Shown here: one piece after another, positions 1 through 11,898 of the stretch
How positions within the stretch are numbered: position 1 is the stretch's first letter
How the letters are laid out: each line of letters opens with the position of its first letter
Assembly: GCF_030272615.1 (NCBI RefSeq)
Contig: NC_081409.1
Span: forward strand, 530,448,291-530,512,290
DNA: 64,000 nt
Origin: Cryptomeria japonica
Taxonomy: Eukaryota > Streptophyta > Pinopsida > Cupressales > Cupressaceae
Direction of reading: 5' to 3'
Position numbers and translations under genes: made by a program
Notes under the pieces: model-generated
What the model was told of the DNA's origin: nothing
The model's database searches: none
What the model saw: the letters and a program-made list of their open reading frames with translations, nothing else

Positions 1-787
1 TGGCTACTCACATTATACCTTTCATAAAAGAACTTCAACTCATCAGTTGGCTATGCACGAAATCTAATGAAGGGAATCGCATTCTATTAACTGTAGTTAA
101 TCTTTAAGGAATGAATTTCTCTTATCAACCATGCTTTTAATATTTAAGAAGGATATCAAACGAGGGTGAATATTTAAAAATCAAATGAAGGAATCCTCGT
201 TTAACTAATCGTAGTTTAACCTTAAAGGAATGAATCTCAATAGGCATATTTTTAAACATTAAAGGATGAAATCAACTGTGAATGGATACCACAAAACCAA
301 GGAAGGAACTTCATCATATTAAAAACATGAACCCTTTTGGGGGCCTCATAATGTAATTATGAAATTAAGTTTATTGGATAAATAACTCCTCGATGGCCTC
401 CTAACCTCTAAAGTAAATGAACGCCTCCTAAAATTTTAAGATGTCATATCCTTGAACACATATGTAATTAAGATCTATGCATTATCCCGTAATTAAGATA
501 TCCAGATTAATGGATCTGTTGACGCAAGTTGAGTTAGGTGTAAGGTTATGTAATCGCGTTAGGAAACCTCTTAGGATTGTTTGAGCCTTCCGCTGTGATA
601 TCCAAGTTGACAGATAACTCCAATGTATTTTAATGTCGTGCCTAATTATGAATTGAGTTAACATCAACTATCTTAATGTTGTAACTTTGTATTAACGCTC
701 TTAATTATTATTTAAAAAAAAAAAATTTGCACTCTAATTGAGTGTTTTTAACTTAAACCCTTAGGGGTTTCCTGGCGGGGCATTACA
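1..787 (-). repeat. probable LTR edge of a retrotransposon (minus strand)
   Basis: Read on the minus strand, the right edge begins TGTAATGCCCCGCC, the kind of TG-plus-GC-rich start common in plant chromoviral gypsy LTRs. To the left the sequence is AT-rich, non-coding and continues out of the window. No second LTR copy or primer site is visible, so the extent and family are uncertain. Confidence 0.35.
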
Positions 788-1610
788 TAAAATCCCAAAA
801 TCAATCTTTCACACTATATCAAATATATATATATATTAAACTTGCTTTTCTAATTAAAATTGATTTTCTTAAATAATTGAAATTAACCTTTCTATTCCAA
901 AATGCCAAAAAGATTAAATTATTTCTATTTCGAATAAATTTAAATCTTTCCTTTCAAAATGCATAAACTGAATAAATTCATTATTTAAAATTAACCATTA
1001 AATTGAACTTGCTACAAAAATGAATAGAGCAATTTTTTTAATTAATGATTAATCACATAAAAGAAACCTATTTAATTTAGTTCCTTAATTACTAATGCGT
1101 AAAATAACACATTAAATACTTAGGATTAAATACTCAATTTTACCACACGCAAAGCATGCAACCCAAGAAAGCCAACCAAATACACGACCCACAAACCCAA
1201 ACGAAAAGGGAAACTAATGAACTATAGATGATGCTCACTTGAGCACGACTAGGGTAAAATGAGGGATTTATGACCACCTAATCCAAACTCTAAGGACCAA
1301 AGAGGTACACTCAAACCTGCGAATCTAGGTGAAGACGAACCTCGCACCTAGGAGGTACTATTCCTGCAATTTCCTGCAATCATGAGTCACACAAGCATAC
1401 ATATATATTTAATGAAAGCATATGCCTAAGATTAATAACATGAATCAAGAGAACAAATAAAATTACATAAGAATTGATGCAAAAATGCATTAACATATAC
1501 GCACAATAATCATAATATCTTACTACAACATTACATAATGGTAAATCAACCACCCAAGAATGCCACATAAAAAAAAGTCAACCAAGGTCAAACCGGTTTT
1601 ACAAAGTTGA
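788..1610. other. AT-rich DNA without a recognisable gene
   Basis: No plausible coding frame, RNA gene or repeat boundary was recognised. The short open frames here are what AT-rich sequence gives by chance. Confidence 0.5.
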
Positions 1611-1836
1611 CTAGGGTAGGAGCACTACACCTAGCATTGGTTTCTTAGTAGTGCAACTTCTCTCAGGACTTGGTCTCTTCACCTCCTTCTCTTTCTCCTT
1701 CAAAGAAATCAATGTGAACTTTATTGAACACATACATAGCCTACCTCCAATTGGTGATCTATCCACCTCAAGGAATGCCTCAATGTTCGCAAACAATTCT
1801 TCCACCATCCAATCCATAACTAGCTCTGATACCAAT
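1611..1836 (-). other. retroelement leader with tRNA-iMet primer site and short ORF
   Basis: The minus strand starting at 1836 reads ATTGGTATCAGAGCTAG, close to the initiator-Met primer-binding site of plant LTR elements (TGGTATCAGAGCC). It runs into an open frame of about 74 codons that is lysine/glutamate rich near its middle. I do not recognise the protein. This looks like the start of a minus-strand retroelement interior whose LTR would be the repeat at 1837-2099, but that repeat also has a primer-like site on its other side. Confidence 0.35.
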
Positions 1837-2099
1837 TGATAAGTTGTGGATCTTGTAATTGCATTGTAAGCATTAATTGTATTCTATACTGTGATCCAAC
1901 ATGTTGCATGTGTAATTCTTCAAACTGTTATAAGATTCATTATATTTTTTACCAGTTATATTATCTATGTTGTTACAGGTTGTTCTTTCTACTATTTCTG
2001 ACATCTTGTTACAAGTTACCAGTATGATTTGCATGGTCTATGTGTTAAGCTGCAAGGTTGGTTTGTCCTTCATTGGATCTCCCTGCCTTGACTGCGTCA
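1837..2099 (+). repeat. LTR of small element A (first copy)
   Basis: The repeat starts TGATAAGTTG and ends TGCGTCA (TG...CA). A second copy is split between 3090-3273 and 48559-48649. The two match closely through GGATCTTGTAATTGCATTG, the AACATG...GCATGTG block, GTTGTTCTTTCTACTATTTC and TGGATCTCCCTGCCTTGACTG. The left flank carries an antisense primer site and the right flank a sense one (TGGTATTAGAGC). Confidence 0.7.
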
Positions 2100-3089
2100 A
2101 ATGGTATTAGAGCTGGTTCATGAACCTATTGTTGGACAAAGTATTGTTTGTGCATCAATTGGTTGGAGAGAAGATTGAGGCAACTTGTGGACTTGTTTAG
2201 ATCACTGAACATGAGGTAGAGCAAGGTTTGCAGGTAGATCATGTCGATCCTAGAGATTGAGGTAGTTATTGGGTGGAGAGTTGAACAGATCGCTGATTGA
2301 GGCAAGATGCATTTTTGACCAGTAGATCATCATGGAGGGGAAACCAGAAGCTATGGTTAGATTGTTGAATCCCCTGAGGCAATTGCAAGTACCTACTGAC
2401 CGATCATTGAACCTGATCAAGTGATGGGACTCACTTTTCAATTAACCCTGAGAGTCTAATGCAGGAGCACCGATCTAGTTCTTACCGGTTGGGCAGTTTT
2501 TAGTGGTATTTCTTGAGAGCATGGCATTTCTCTATGTTTGAGTGTTTATCCTTGTCAGTTTGGATTTAACTCCTTGAGTTCATTATCTTTACTATGTTTG
2601 AGTTTCATAGCATTTGTCTCTATTTTCGATAAGATGTGGATTATGATATTGTCCCGGTTGGTGTGTTCTTACTGGTTAGTCTGACAATGTGTTGAGCGAA
2701 GATGATTTCGGGTTGCAGTTGATCTCTATGACTTGTGGATCATTTCAGGTGCTTCTTTGGGCCTTGGCTGGTATTCCTAGAGGTCTACGCATCATTTTAT
2801 ACTTTGTATTTATTCTTAAGTGATTGGGCCAACATGTTACCATTGCATGTTTCATAAATTGGTTGGTCTTTGGGCCGACTTGATTGAGTTGTAATTATTT
2901 TTTGATGGTATAAATGGAAGCTTGTGAATCATTTGAAGACAACAAAGAAGTTAGAAGATCAAAGATAGAGCTTTGAGATTGAGCGAAGATGTAGAACCAA
3001 TAAGATTCTAATCTAGTAGGACTGAGGCTAAAAGGTTGAGGTCTGGATTAGGATAGAACTGACAGAATGTTACAGGAGGCTGACCTGAT
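2100..3089 (+). mobile_element. interior of small non-autonomous element A
   Basis: This 1-kb stretch lies between the two LTR copies. It begins ATGGTATTAGAGCTGG, a two-mismatch version of the initiator-Met primer site, and ends next to a purine-rich ACAGGAGG. No frame is long enough to suggest gag or pol, so the unit resembles a TRIM or short LARD-type element. It could also be two unrelated LTRs brought together by rearrangement, because I see no target duplication at the outer ends. Confidence 0.5.
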
Positions 3090-3273
3090 GTGTAGATGAT
3101 CTACGGATCTTATAATTGCATTGTAAGTATTAATTGTATCCTGGACTATGATCCAACATGTGGCATGTGTAATTCTTCAAATTGTTATAATATTTATTCA
3201 TATTGTTTATCGATTATATGTTATGTGTTGTTATCGGTTGTTCTTTCTACTATTTCTGGCATCTTGTTACCAA
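3090..3273 (+). repeat. second LTR of element A, left half (interrupted)
   Basis: It aligns with the first two thirds of the repeat at 1837-2099 and stops abruptly at CATCTTGTTACCAA, where the LTR of E1 begins. The missing last third resumes at 48559. This shows directly that the whole block 3274-48558 is an insertion. Confidence 0.75.
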
Positions 3274-4136
3274 TGTTGGAAATTGACACTCATTTGATTG
3301 GTTTCAATATGTTGTCATTGATGGTAACATGTTTTGGATTTCATATCTTGGTTTGGTTGTTCACTGGCAGACATCAGCACCGACACCGGCACCGACACGT
3401 TTCTTCACTGGTAGGAAGGATTCTCAGGATACCAGCATAGGAGGCCAACATCATTTGGGAGATCCGACAATTGGCAATTGATTTTAATATTCATGTATAT
3501 ATATATGTAATTGAGTCGACATGTATATTCATTTTGTAATTATCTATGTAAGCCAACATAAGGCATGAAACATTGTAAGGGTATATAGCTCAGTTGATTA
3601 GATTATTTTGTGATGTAGGAAGAAGGATACGATTGAAAGTGTAATGAGAGGAATGTTGATTATGTAAGAGGTTATTCTGGTAAGGGTTTAGGGTTTAAAA
3701 ACTAGAATAGACAAAGCTTGAACCGAAACTCAATCAAGCATAGCAGATGCATTATATAAGTTCGGTTTTATTTTTTCCTATTCAAAGTGATAGTAGTTAG
3801 TGAGACTCTTTTGTGATGAGCAGTGTGCTCTAGACTGTAAGCCTTCCTGCAAGTGCAAGCCCCCATATTTTGTAATATCTTTTCATATGGCCAGTGGATT
3901 GATATTGTGGGTCACAAATCCCACCGTGGTTTTTCCTCTTTGAGGTTTTCCACATATAATTCTCTATGTTATAGTATTCATTTGTATGATTGACTTATTG
4001 ATTGCTTTACTTCTTTACATCTTATATGTATTGGTTTTTCAGTTGGTGAATGCATGGTTTAATAAGGTTAAAATTGCATATTGTGGTAGAACATTGATTC
4101 ACCCTCCCCCGCTCTCAGTGTTCTTGGTTTCCAATA
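3274..4136 (+). repeat. E1 5' LTR
   Basis: It begins TGTTGGAAATTGACACTC and ends TTGGTTTCCAATA, the terminal CA having decayed to TA. It matches the 3' LTR at 47727-48558 and, inverted, both D LTRs (30147-31050 and 45238-46171). Length 863 bp. Confidence 0.88.
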
Positions 4137-4150
4137 ATTGATATCAGACC
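4137..4150 (+). other. E1 primer-binding site
   Basis: ATTGATATCAGACC directly follows the LTR. It is a decayed form of the ATTGGTATCAGATCC found at the same place in D, complementary to the 3' end of initiator Met-tRNA. Confidence 0.75.
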
Positions 4151-5013
4151 CTTGTGCCTTGAGGAAGTTTAATAGCTTGAGGGAGATCCTAAATCCAAAA
4201 TCCCTGGATATGAGTTTGGAGAATCAACTTGAGGTAGCACTTGAAGATTATGATGTTGAAAGGATGAAGAACTTGAAGTTACAACATGAATTGAATTCTA
4301 CTCAGGAATTCATTCTTATCCTATAGGAGAGGTTGTCATTTGTTCAAGATAGGAGGAAGGAACTACTGCAAAATTAGGATAATGAAGAGTAAGATGCCCT
4401 TAATGAGAGATGTTAGAAGCTGAGTCAAGAGAATATGGTCATAAGGAATGAAATGCAAGCCCTAACTATGAGGATGTCAAATGATATTGAAGACCAGAAG
4501 ATGAATGAAGAAAACCTTGGGAGATCTAAAGAATGCATCCAGTTGGTTCATTAAAATGAAGTGTTGAGAACAGAATTAGTGCAATCCCAAAGCAATGAAC
4601 AAGAACTTGAAAGAAAAATGATAATTCTGAGAGATTATCTAACTATTGCAAGTGAGTACAAGGACAAATTCAAGGTTAGTTCAACACAACTTGATGAATT
4701 ATTGAAAACACAAAGACAAAATGGAAATTCCAATGGACTTGGATTTGAAAAAGGTCAAAGCTCCGATACTAAAAATGAAGATCAAAATTAGAAGGCACTG
4801 GTAAGGTAGAGCTTAATGCTCAAATTTAATGGTAGATTCTTTGTCTGTAATAAATTTGGTCACATGGCTAGGCAATCTAGAAATAGAGCAAATAAGAACT
4901 ATAATTCTGCTCCCGGTCAATGTTCTAAATTGAATAAGAATGGTCATAAGACAGAAGATTGCAGAATGAATGTTAAATGTCATGCATGTGGAAAATTTGG
5001 ACGTATGGCTAAT
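4138..5013 (+). pseudogene. E1 gag-like gene, left part
   Basis: A gag-like nucleocapsid protein begins just after the primer site. The N-terminal two thirds is charged heptad-like sequence (for example LENQLEVALEDYDVERMKNL), probably coiled coil for particle assembly. The C-terminal part holds decayed CCHC knuckles: CNKFGHMARQS has lost its last Cys, CSKLNKNGHKTEDC has Leu for a Cys, and CHACGKFGRMANC has Arg for His. Several in-frame stops (near 4324, 4378, 4390, 4790) make it a pseudogene. At 5013 the frame is cut inside a knuckle by element B and resumes at 13133. The intact order is read from D at 44118-45222. No domain database could be searched. Confidence 0.7.
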
Positions 5014-6228
5014 TGTTAGGCCCAATATGGAAAGCTAATGTACTAAGAGGGGAGGGGTGAATCAATACTTCAAAACTTTTCTTCAACAATAACTTTACTA
5101 TTAAGCATAAACTGAACAGTGCAGTAACATAATATAATGCTAAAACAAATAACTAACAATCATACATGATTCACTCCATAACACATATATTTTGGTTACA
5201 CAGAAACTCTTGGTTAGAGAGAAAAATTGTGGTGGGGATGACACCCACAACTTCACTACTTCAATAATAAAGGTTGCTCAGTTAGAGCTACATGTTTAGC
5301 TATTTCTGATAGCTTACCCTGTTAGGAGTATCAAGATCTGTTAGATCTACCTTGCTAAAGGATTTTACAACACTTATTCTAAATGTTGCACCTAGTTAGA
5401 GGCTTTACAATTTATAGACTTAGTTAGAGTCTTTTACCTTGTTAGAGGTTTTTCTTACAACTCAAAATATTACAATCAAATCTTTACAAATTATCTGCAA
5501 CTTTACATCTGAAATGTTATAGCAGATTCTATGTGCTCAAAATGATATTACCTTGCTTATAGCATTCCTCAGTAATCCATATATTAACTCGGTAAACCCT
5601 TCTATTTACTCTGTTCCTTGACTATTCTCTGAAATCCTTCTCAGTGACCTTTGTGTTTCTTTGTCAACTATAACAGTCATAACACTTTGTGATATCTCAT
5701 TATTTTCCTTTTTGTATATGTCTTGCTTCACACACACATGCACATATATCTAATCCTGAATTCATGTTGTATAAATAGATCTCTTATATCGGTGATCTGG
5801 TCTATGCTTCGATCTTACAAACATGATTTCTTGAATGAATAACCATGCAAAATATTTCATTGGCTAGATGACCTCAAAATCATACACAATCTTTAAGTGC
5901 AATTTTCAATGTGATAACGATTACTTGTTCCTCGATCTTTGTAACACGTTTCCCATATATGTCCAGGTTCAGTGAATTTGGTAACACGTTTCACTCGGTG
6001 TGTGTTCACTCAGTATATCATTCTTGCTGCTCGGTATACATAGAGTGTTACTTGGTAGAGTGTTCGGTGTATACTACGCTCTGAGACTACTTTCTTCTAT
6101 AACCGACTACACTGTGCTTACCGACTGTTTTGTGCTTACCGACTAAAAGATTCGGTAGAAGTAATCGACTAGAATATACAAAATAACTTTGAACATAAGA
6201 CTAATGGTAATCTTAGTAAGTAGTAACA
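5014..6228 (-). repeat. B 3' LTR
   Basis: In plus reading it runs TGTTAGGCCCAATATGG to TTAGTAAGTAGTAACA, 1,215 bp. It matches 11899-13127 nearly throughout; the other copy has a short extra CATATATACTTGCA-type segment near 12630. Confidence 0.9.
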
Positions 6229-6245
6229 ATCTCCCCTTTTGACAT
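6229..6245 (-). other. B polypurine tract
   Basis: The minus strand reads ATGTCAAAAGGGGAGAT directly before the LTR start TGTTACTAC, the expected site for plus-strand priming. Confidence 0.75.
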
Positions 6246-6569
6246 TAGTTGAGATGTTTGACAAAAACTACTTTCAAAGTTATAACTCAAAAATCTATAT
6301 ACTTGCAAAATTTGACTAGACTGACAATATATACATTTGTCAATGAAATAGTATATTCAGATATACTCCCCTTATCAATATACTGTACATAACTCTGATT
6401 TTGCATGCTCAGTGATCAATTTTCTATGTGCTGCTCTTGTTCTTTGCTTACTGCTCTATTCATTGCTCGGTATACTCCCCCTGTATACTACACTCCCCTA
6501 GTATACTTTGATACTATACTCTCCCTTTTTGACAAACATCAAAATTTAGTTACCATTTGGTGGAGGCAA
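6246..6569 (-). other. B 3' untranslated region
   Basis: Non-coding sequence between the end of ORF2 and the polypurine tract. It contains repeated TATACTCCCC-type blocks (6358-6372, 6471-6530) that resemble the PPT complement, but no gene. Confidence 0.5.
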
Positions 6570-9500
6570 CTAGTCAAAAATGGATTTATACTTTATCCTT
6601 GCTTCGGTGAGGGCGACAAAGAGTGCATCCTTGACACTGTCCATTAAAGAATTATGTGCTTGAATGTCAGCCAATAGAGAAATTAAGCCATCTAATGTGC
6701 TTCCCTCTTGTGTAGTAGATAGGTAAGTGGCTCGGTTGATCTGTTCTTGAACGGAGGAGAAGTGTGGAATGAATAAGGTTTGAAGAGTCATAATGTCCAT
6801 CCTTATTTTGTGCTCTTCATTCCTAAGTTCCAATCATTGAGCCATGAGCTGTTGTAACTTTGTATAAAAATTCTGAACAGAATTGGGCTCGGTGGTCAAA
6901 TTATTTGAGAGATCGATGATCTCTTTCTCAATTGCTTCTGTTTTATTTTTTATATCTTTAATGAATAAAGAGAATGTACAGAGTTTGTGAAATAAATAAA
7001 GAATGTGCTTGAGTTGAGGGGACAACTTAGCAATAAATTTGACAAGTTTAACTTTGCCAATAGCAATAGCTTTCTGTACCTCTTCAATCATTTTTGCAGT
7101 GAGCTCTTTGTCCTTTAACTTGCTCAAATATTAAGATGCATCTACTCCAGATGTCTCTATCTGATTGAGGAGTACATCCAATTGAATATGGATGGATGCA
7201 TCTGTTGACACTATAGCTGCGAGTAGCATATCTAATAGTAGTGTCTTTACCTTTTGAAGTACTTTATTTTTCTTTTGTATGGCCATTTGTTTTTCCTGTT
7301 CAGCCTTTGCTTTGCATAGTTCACCAAATTCAATGAGTGCTTGCCCTTTTAATTTTGATATGTCTACATTGGGCAACACTATTGGTTTCAATATATCTAC
7401 CTTGAAACTATGCTTTTTCATCTTCTTTTCTTTAGATTTGGTTGGTTGAACCAATACAATAGCTTGGGAGGCTTGTGGATCCTCGGTAGGTTGCTTAGAG
7501 GAGGCAACACTTTTGTCGGTTTCTTTAGCCTTTGCTGAGTCCTTCGGTGGTTTGGTGCTCGGGGTCGCAGTTGCAACATTTTCAGTGTTAGGAGGATCCT
7601 GAGAGGTCTGTTCCCTGGTGGCCTGAGGAGTAGCTTCTCCTTCTATAGACTTGTGAACCTCTGTACCTTGTTCAGTATCTTGAGGGGCCTCGGTTGAAGC
7701 AGAATGAGTGATCGGAGGATAAGGCTGAACTTGTTCCAAAACTAACTCACTGGATACCAGTTTTGCATAGGCATTGCCTTCTCTCATTTCCTATTCAGGT
7801 GCCTCGGTGTCCATGATGTCTTCATCAATTTGTATGGTGTCAATAGGGTCTTGCTTGGTGACATCAGGATCTTGCTCAGTGACATCAACTATTTCTACTT
7901 CAGCTTGCTCACCAACAGTCTTGAGTCGAAAGGTTTCCTGCCACTTTTCTTTTGTCTCATTTTCCACTTCAATATATAGACCATTCATCAGTTTTAAGTC
8001 TCTTTGTTTGACGAGGAACTTTGTGTGGTAGGTTGTCAGATGTTCTTTTATTTCAACTACTGACATGTCTAGAAAGAGATGTACTAGACTTCTTTCTCTA
8101 ATTTGTTTCTCCGAGTCCATTGCATATTTCCACCTGTTATCAATATGCAAATATAATTCTTTTGGAAGAGAGTTAGATACTTCCAATGGGACCAATCAAA
8201 ATTTTAGAAGTGTGTAGATGACAACTTCTTCTATTTGTCTCTTTTCATCATCAGATCTGGTTTCATACTTAACATATCTGAATCCTCCAAATCCACCATA
8301 TTCTTTTAAGTTAGTACAAAAATTAGCAACACTATGTACATTTTCCTTTATACTCTTAACAATCTAAAATTTGTTAGCATCTTCAGACTCTATGTCACTG
8401 GACTCTTTAGTCAAAATGAGTCTCTGAGTGTATTTCTTATAGGTCTTTGCTACCTTAGGAACAACAATAGTTTTTGGTTTCTTACTCGGTGACACTACAG
8501 ATGATCTTGTGTTTGGGCACTTTACTGAGGGAGTTGGTGATGCCTTTGATGTGTCATGTTTCTTCCTCTTCAGAACTTTCCCTTTAGGCAACTCGGTGCT
8601 TAGTGTAATAGCAGCCTCTTGGGCTTCTGATTCCGCCTCAGTGATTACTAGTGTGCCCTTGATAGGTGTGGAGGAAGAACCTTCTCCAAATTTCTCTGAT
8701 AGTGCCTTAATCATCTTTGTTGCTTTTCTTGTAGCTTTTGGTACTACAATGCTCATCTTTACATTCTCTTTCACTTCATATGTTCCATACCTTAGCTTGG
8801 TAGCATGCCTTGGTAGTGTAAGAAAGGCATCTATCTGTTGTTGTGTGATGTCAAAGTCAATCTCATAACCCATAGGTGGCAAAGATTGAGTTCTTGGTTC
8901 CACAACATTCACATAGCAGTAGTCGGTGTCTACTTCAAAACATATGTCATCTTTGTATTTTTCCACTAGCTAGGGTGGAATTCTATACTTGTTATGCATC
9001 TTCTCTTAAAACTTGCTGAAATAATCATCCATAATATCATTGAAGTTGTCACCTAGACATTTTGATAAAGTCATTGATTTGATGGGTGACTAGTCGGTGT
9101 AGCTCCCAAACTACTTTACCGATTGTTGGAAAGAATTTTTCAAAATAGAAAAACATGCATACTAACAGTGATCCAAACTTTAGTGTATTGGCCGGGTTGT
9201 TCTTCTTTGGCTTGTTGATGGTGTTCAGATTCTCAAACAAGTTTTTCAACAATACTTCACAAAGATCAATTTTCATTCCCTTTTTCACAATTTTGTATGC
9301 TAAGTCGACTGTTACACAGGGTACACTATTTTCCCTTGCCGATTGGAAGAAACAATAACCTATCACTCTAATAGAAAACTTTAGCTCTGCATCAGTTACA
9401 TTATTCAGTTTCAATCCTCTACAATCAGATTCCACTCTGGTTAAGGTGATCAATTCCTTTTGTGATATCATCTTCTGAGCTCGAGTATGATCATAAATAG

Positions 9501-9915
9501 GGTAACCGATGATCAAATGAATGATTTCCTTGGTGATTTTGAATGGTTGCTCCTCTAACCACATGAAATCATCGTGAACTCTGCTCAGAACAAACTTGAA
9601 CCACTAGGGTTTGAAGACACGGAGATAGGTTAGGGCTTCAGTCAATCCCTTGATCTTAATGTGCTCATACTTGCTATCCAATTTCCCATCGGTGCACAAT
9701 TCATCATAGGTGTCTTTGATTTCAACATGACCTAGTTCTTCAACTTGACAATTGGTGAAGAATCTGACATCCTCAACTAGTAAAACTCTATCCGAGATGA
9801 GTGAAAATGCAGTTTTGTCATCCAGTTTTGATGCTACTTTGGGAGTTAGAGAGTATTTTAGTGAGGGCTTTTCAACATTCTTAACAACAACGGGTTCTTG
9901 GATCTTTGGTGCCAT
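6570..9915 (-). pseudogene. B ORF2: large conserved protein of unknown function
   Basis: The frame starts at 9915 (ATG, MAPKIQEP) and extends about 1,115 codons to 6570 with stops near 9601, 9046, 8361, 8193, 7788, 7128 and 6834, so it is a decayed copy. Visible parts in order are: an N-terminal region with VEDVR, EELGHVEIKDTYDELC and YEHIKI; a middle region with LSRVHDDF, WLEEQPFKITKEII and a long alpha/beta-like stretch including SVPCVTVDLAYKIVKKGMK; a lysine/serine/proline-rich basic region; and an acidic, Thr/Pro-rich C-terminal third ending in coiled coil. The first two regions share spaced motifs with ORF2 of E1 and D. I see no aspartic protease, RT, RNase H or integrase signature. Function unknown; I did not recognise a family. 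Confidence 0.7.
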
Positions 9916-10569
9916 TGTAGATTTCAGATAGAAATTATCAAAAGATCCTTAGGGTTTGAAAACTTTCAAATGACGAGTGCTTTTCCTCTTAACAAATATG
10001 AAACATAAATCTTCAACAGATATGATCGGTAAACCAGCTTAACAATGCATTGAGATTGATGTAAATACCTTGAATTTCGCTTCGGAGGAGGTTTGATCTC
10101 CTTGGAATCGCTTTGCTCTACTCTCTTGAAAACTTGGTAAGTGAAAAATGACTGCGTAAATGCTTTAAGTACACAATATACCTTATCGGGCTCCGTGCAG
10201 GTTAGGTTAAAACATTAAATGCACTTGGTTCCACTAAATTGATTTACTCTCCTTTTTCTCACTTTAACAGAGTAGCCAGATTTCCTCATTTACCAACTAG
10301 ATAGGCTTCCTGTAGTTACCGACTTGACAGGTTTCCTTTATAGTGCTTTCAAAAGACTTTGATAGAATTTCAAACTTACTAATACATCTTTAACTATACA
10401 GATTTTGACTTAAGTACATAATAAAATAGGAACTGTTAAGATTTGACCTTTGAGAGAGTGCAGTCCCTTCATACCTTTACCGATTAATTTGGAATAGGTG
10501 CACCTAACTTGATAGGTAAGGTGCTTTCTTCATTTCACACAATTTCCTTCTTTTTCCAAATCATCTATA
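9916..10569 (-). other. B spacer between gag and ORF2
   Basis: About 650 bases between the last gag knuckle and the ORF2 start codon. It is AT-rich and contains repeated ACCGA/ACCGAC-type words but no usable frame. It may hold the leader or promoter of ORF2 (inference). Confidence 0.4.
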
Positions 10570-11836
10570 ATTTGCCTTTTATTTCTTCAGTGTCTCCTCT
10601 AGGTTGATCTCTGCAATCTCCAGCCAAGTGTCCAACTTTGTGACAATGGAAACATGCCATACCAAGATTTCTTCATGATCTTCGATTGTTCATTTCAAAC
10701 CTTATAAAGAAGTTGGCACTTATATGTCCATATCTTCCACAACATTCACACCATATCCATGTATTGTAATCCCATGGTACTACAGTATATGGTCAGTTAA
10801 GCTCTCTGTGAGTTCGGTAGCTTCCAGTATTTGCTCGGTGTGCAGACCACATATAGTTCTTTTGCTTAAACCAACAGTTCTCAGTACTGTGTCCATATCT
10901 ATTGCAGTTTTTACAAAACCCTTTGAATTTTGCCTTCTTATAATTGCTAACAGACTTTGTCCTACATTGGTTAAATGTGTGACCATATTTATTGCAATTG
11001 TAATAATAATCGTTGGACTTAGTGACATTCGGTTGCTTACCTTTTCTGATTTGGCACATGTTGGCAGTATGACCTTGATTTCCACAGTAGTTGCAAATAG
11101 GCTTCTTTCTTTTGATTTTCTTCTTGATTATAGCTTTCTTTGATGATTCTCCTCTCTCGGTAGTATGAATTCCCTTCTCGGTAGAGTCTTTTCCTTTGTA
11201 ACCAAGTCCTGCATCTTTGTTGGGTCTTCTTGTATTCAGTTGCTCATCCAACATCTTTGATGCTTCATAACTCTTCTTTAGTATTTCTTTGGATTTCTTC
11301 TCTATTTTAAGTTCATCGGTCAACCTTGATACTTCAAGTTTCAATGCTTGATTCTCATCATCTTTCAAATTTGCTTCATGATGTGCATAACCTAGTTGAT
11401 CTGACAGATTTTGTTGAATCCCAATCAATCTTATGATTTCATCATTCTTTTCAGATACTAATGCTTCAATTTGTTGTTTCTCTCTTTCTAGATCTCTTAC
11501 TTTATCCTCGGTTGTCCTCAATGCATCAAGATTTTCAGTCATCTGTGTGCTCAAATGCTCATATTCTCTTTTCATTGCTTTTAGCTGATCAGTCAGTGCT
11601 TTGTTATTTTCTTTCAACACTTCAATCAATTCTTCAGTCTCTTCAAACATATTGTTCTCAGATGATGTCTCAATTTGTTCCACTAACTCTTGAGAGTCCT
11701 GCAAATCATCAGATAATCTTCTTCTCACTTTCAATGATTTTTGCATTTGTCTTTGCATGTCTGCAATCACTTGATTAGCATGATCCAACTCTTCTTGCAG
11801 ATATACAATTCTCTAAGATTGTTTATAGCCTTCCAT
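10570..11836 (-). pseudogene. B gag-like coiled-coil and CCHC-knuckle protein
   Basis: An ATG at 11836 (MEGYKQS) lies about 45 bases after the primer site; a stop follows almost at once and the long frame then runs to 10793. Roughly 190 residues are coiled-coil sequence (for example EELIEVLKENNKALTDQL). A basic stretch KKKIKRKKP precedes the knuckles CNYCGNQGHTANMC, YYNCNKYGHTFNQC (first Cys lost) and CKNCNRYGHSTENC. After a frameshift a further knuckle, CFHCHKVGHLAGDC, is legible near 10650. This fits an RNA-binding nucleocapsid, probably the packaging protein of the element. It has no protease downstream. Confidence 0.75.
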
Positions 11837-11881
11837 TGATAAGATCTTTCTCTTTAGGCAGTTAAACCCTTTTCCAAGATT

Positions 11882-11898
11882 GAAGCTTTGATACCAAT
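11882..11898 (-). other. B primer-binding site
   Basis: The minus strand reads ATTGGTATCAAAGCTTC immediately after the 5' LTR, an initiator-Met-tRNA-type primer site with one or two mismatches. Confidence 0.8.

Noticed and set aside
3260-3280. Target duplication of E1 (TTACCAA on the left, TTACCAA at 48564-48570 on the right)
   Set aside because: The right copy is separated from the LTR end by several bases and A itself may repeat the word (TTACAAGTTACC at 2009-2020), so a true duplication is not established.
3096-3440. 114-codon open frame
   Set aside because: It crosses the junction of the A LTR and the E1 LTR, so it cannot be a native gene.
7774-8031. Plus-strand open frames across B ORF2 (also 8509-8868, 10724-11143)
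   Set aside because: They mirror the longer minus-strand frames, which carry the motifs shared with E1 and D.
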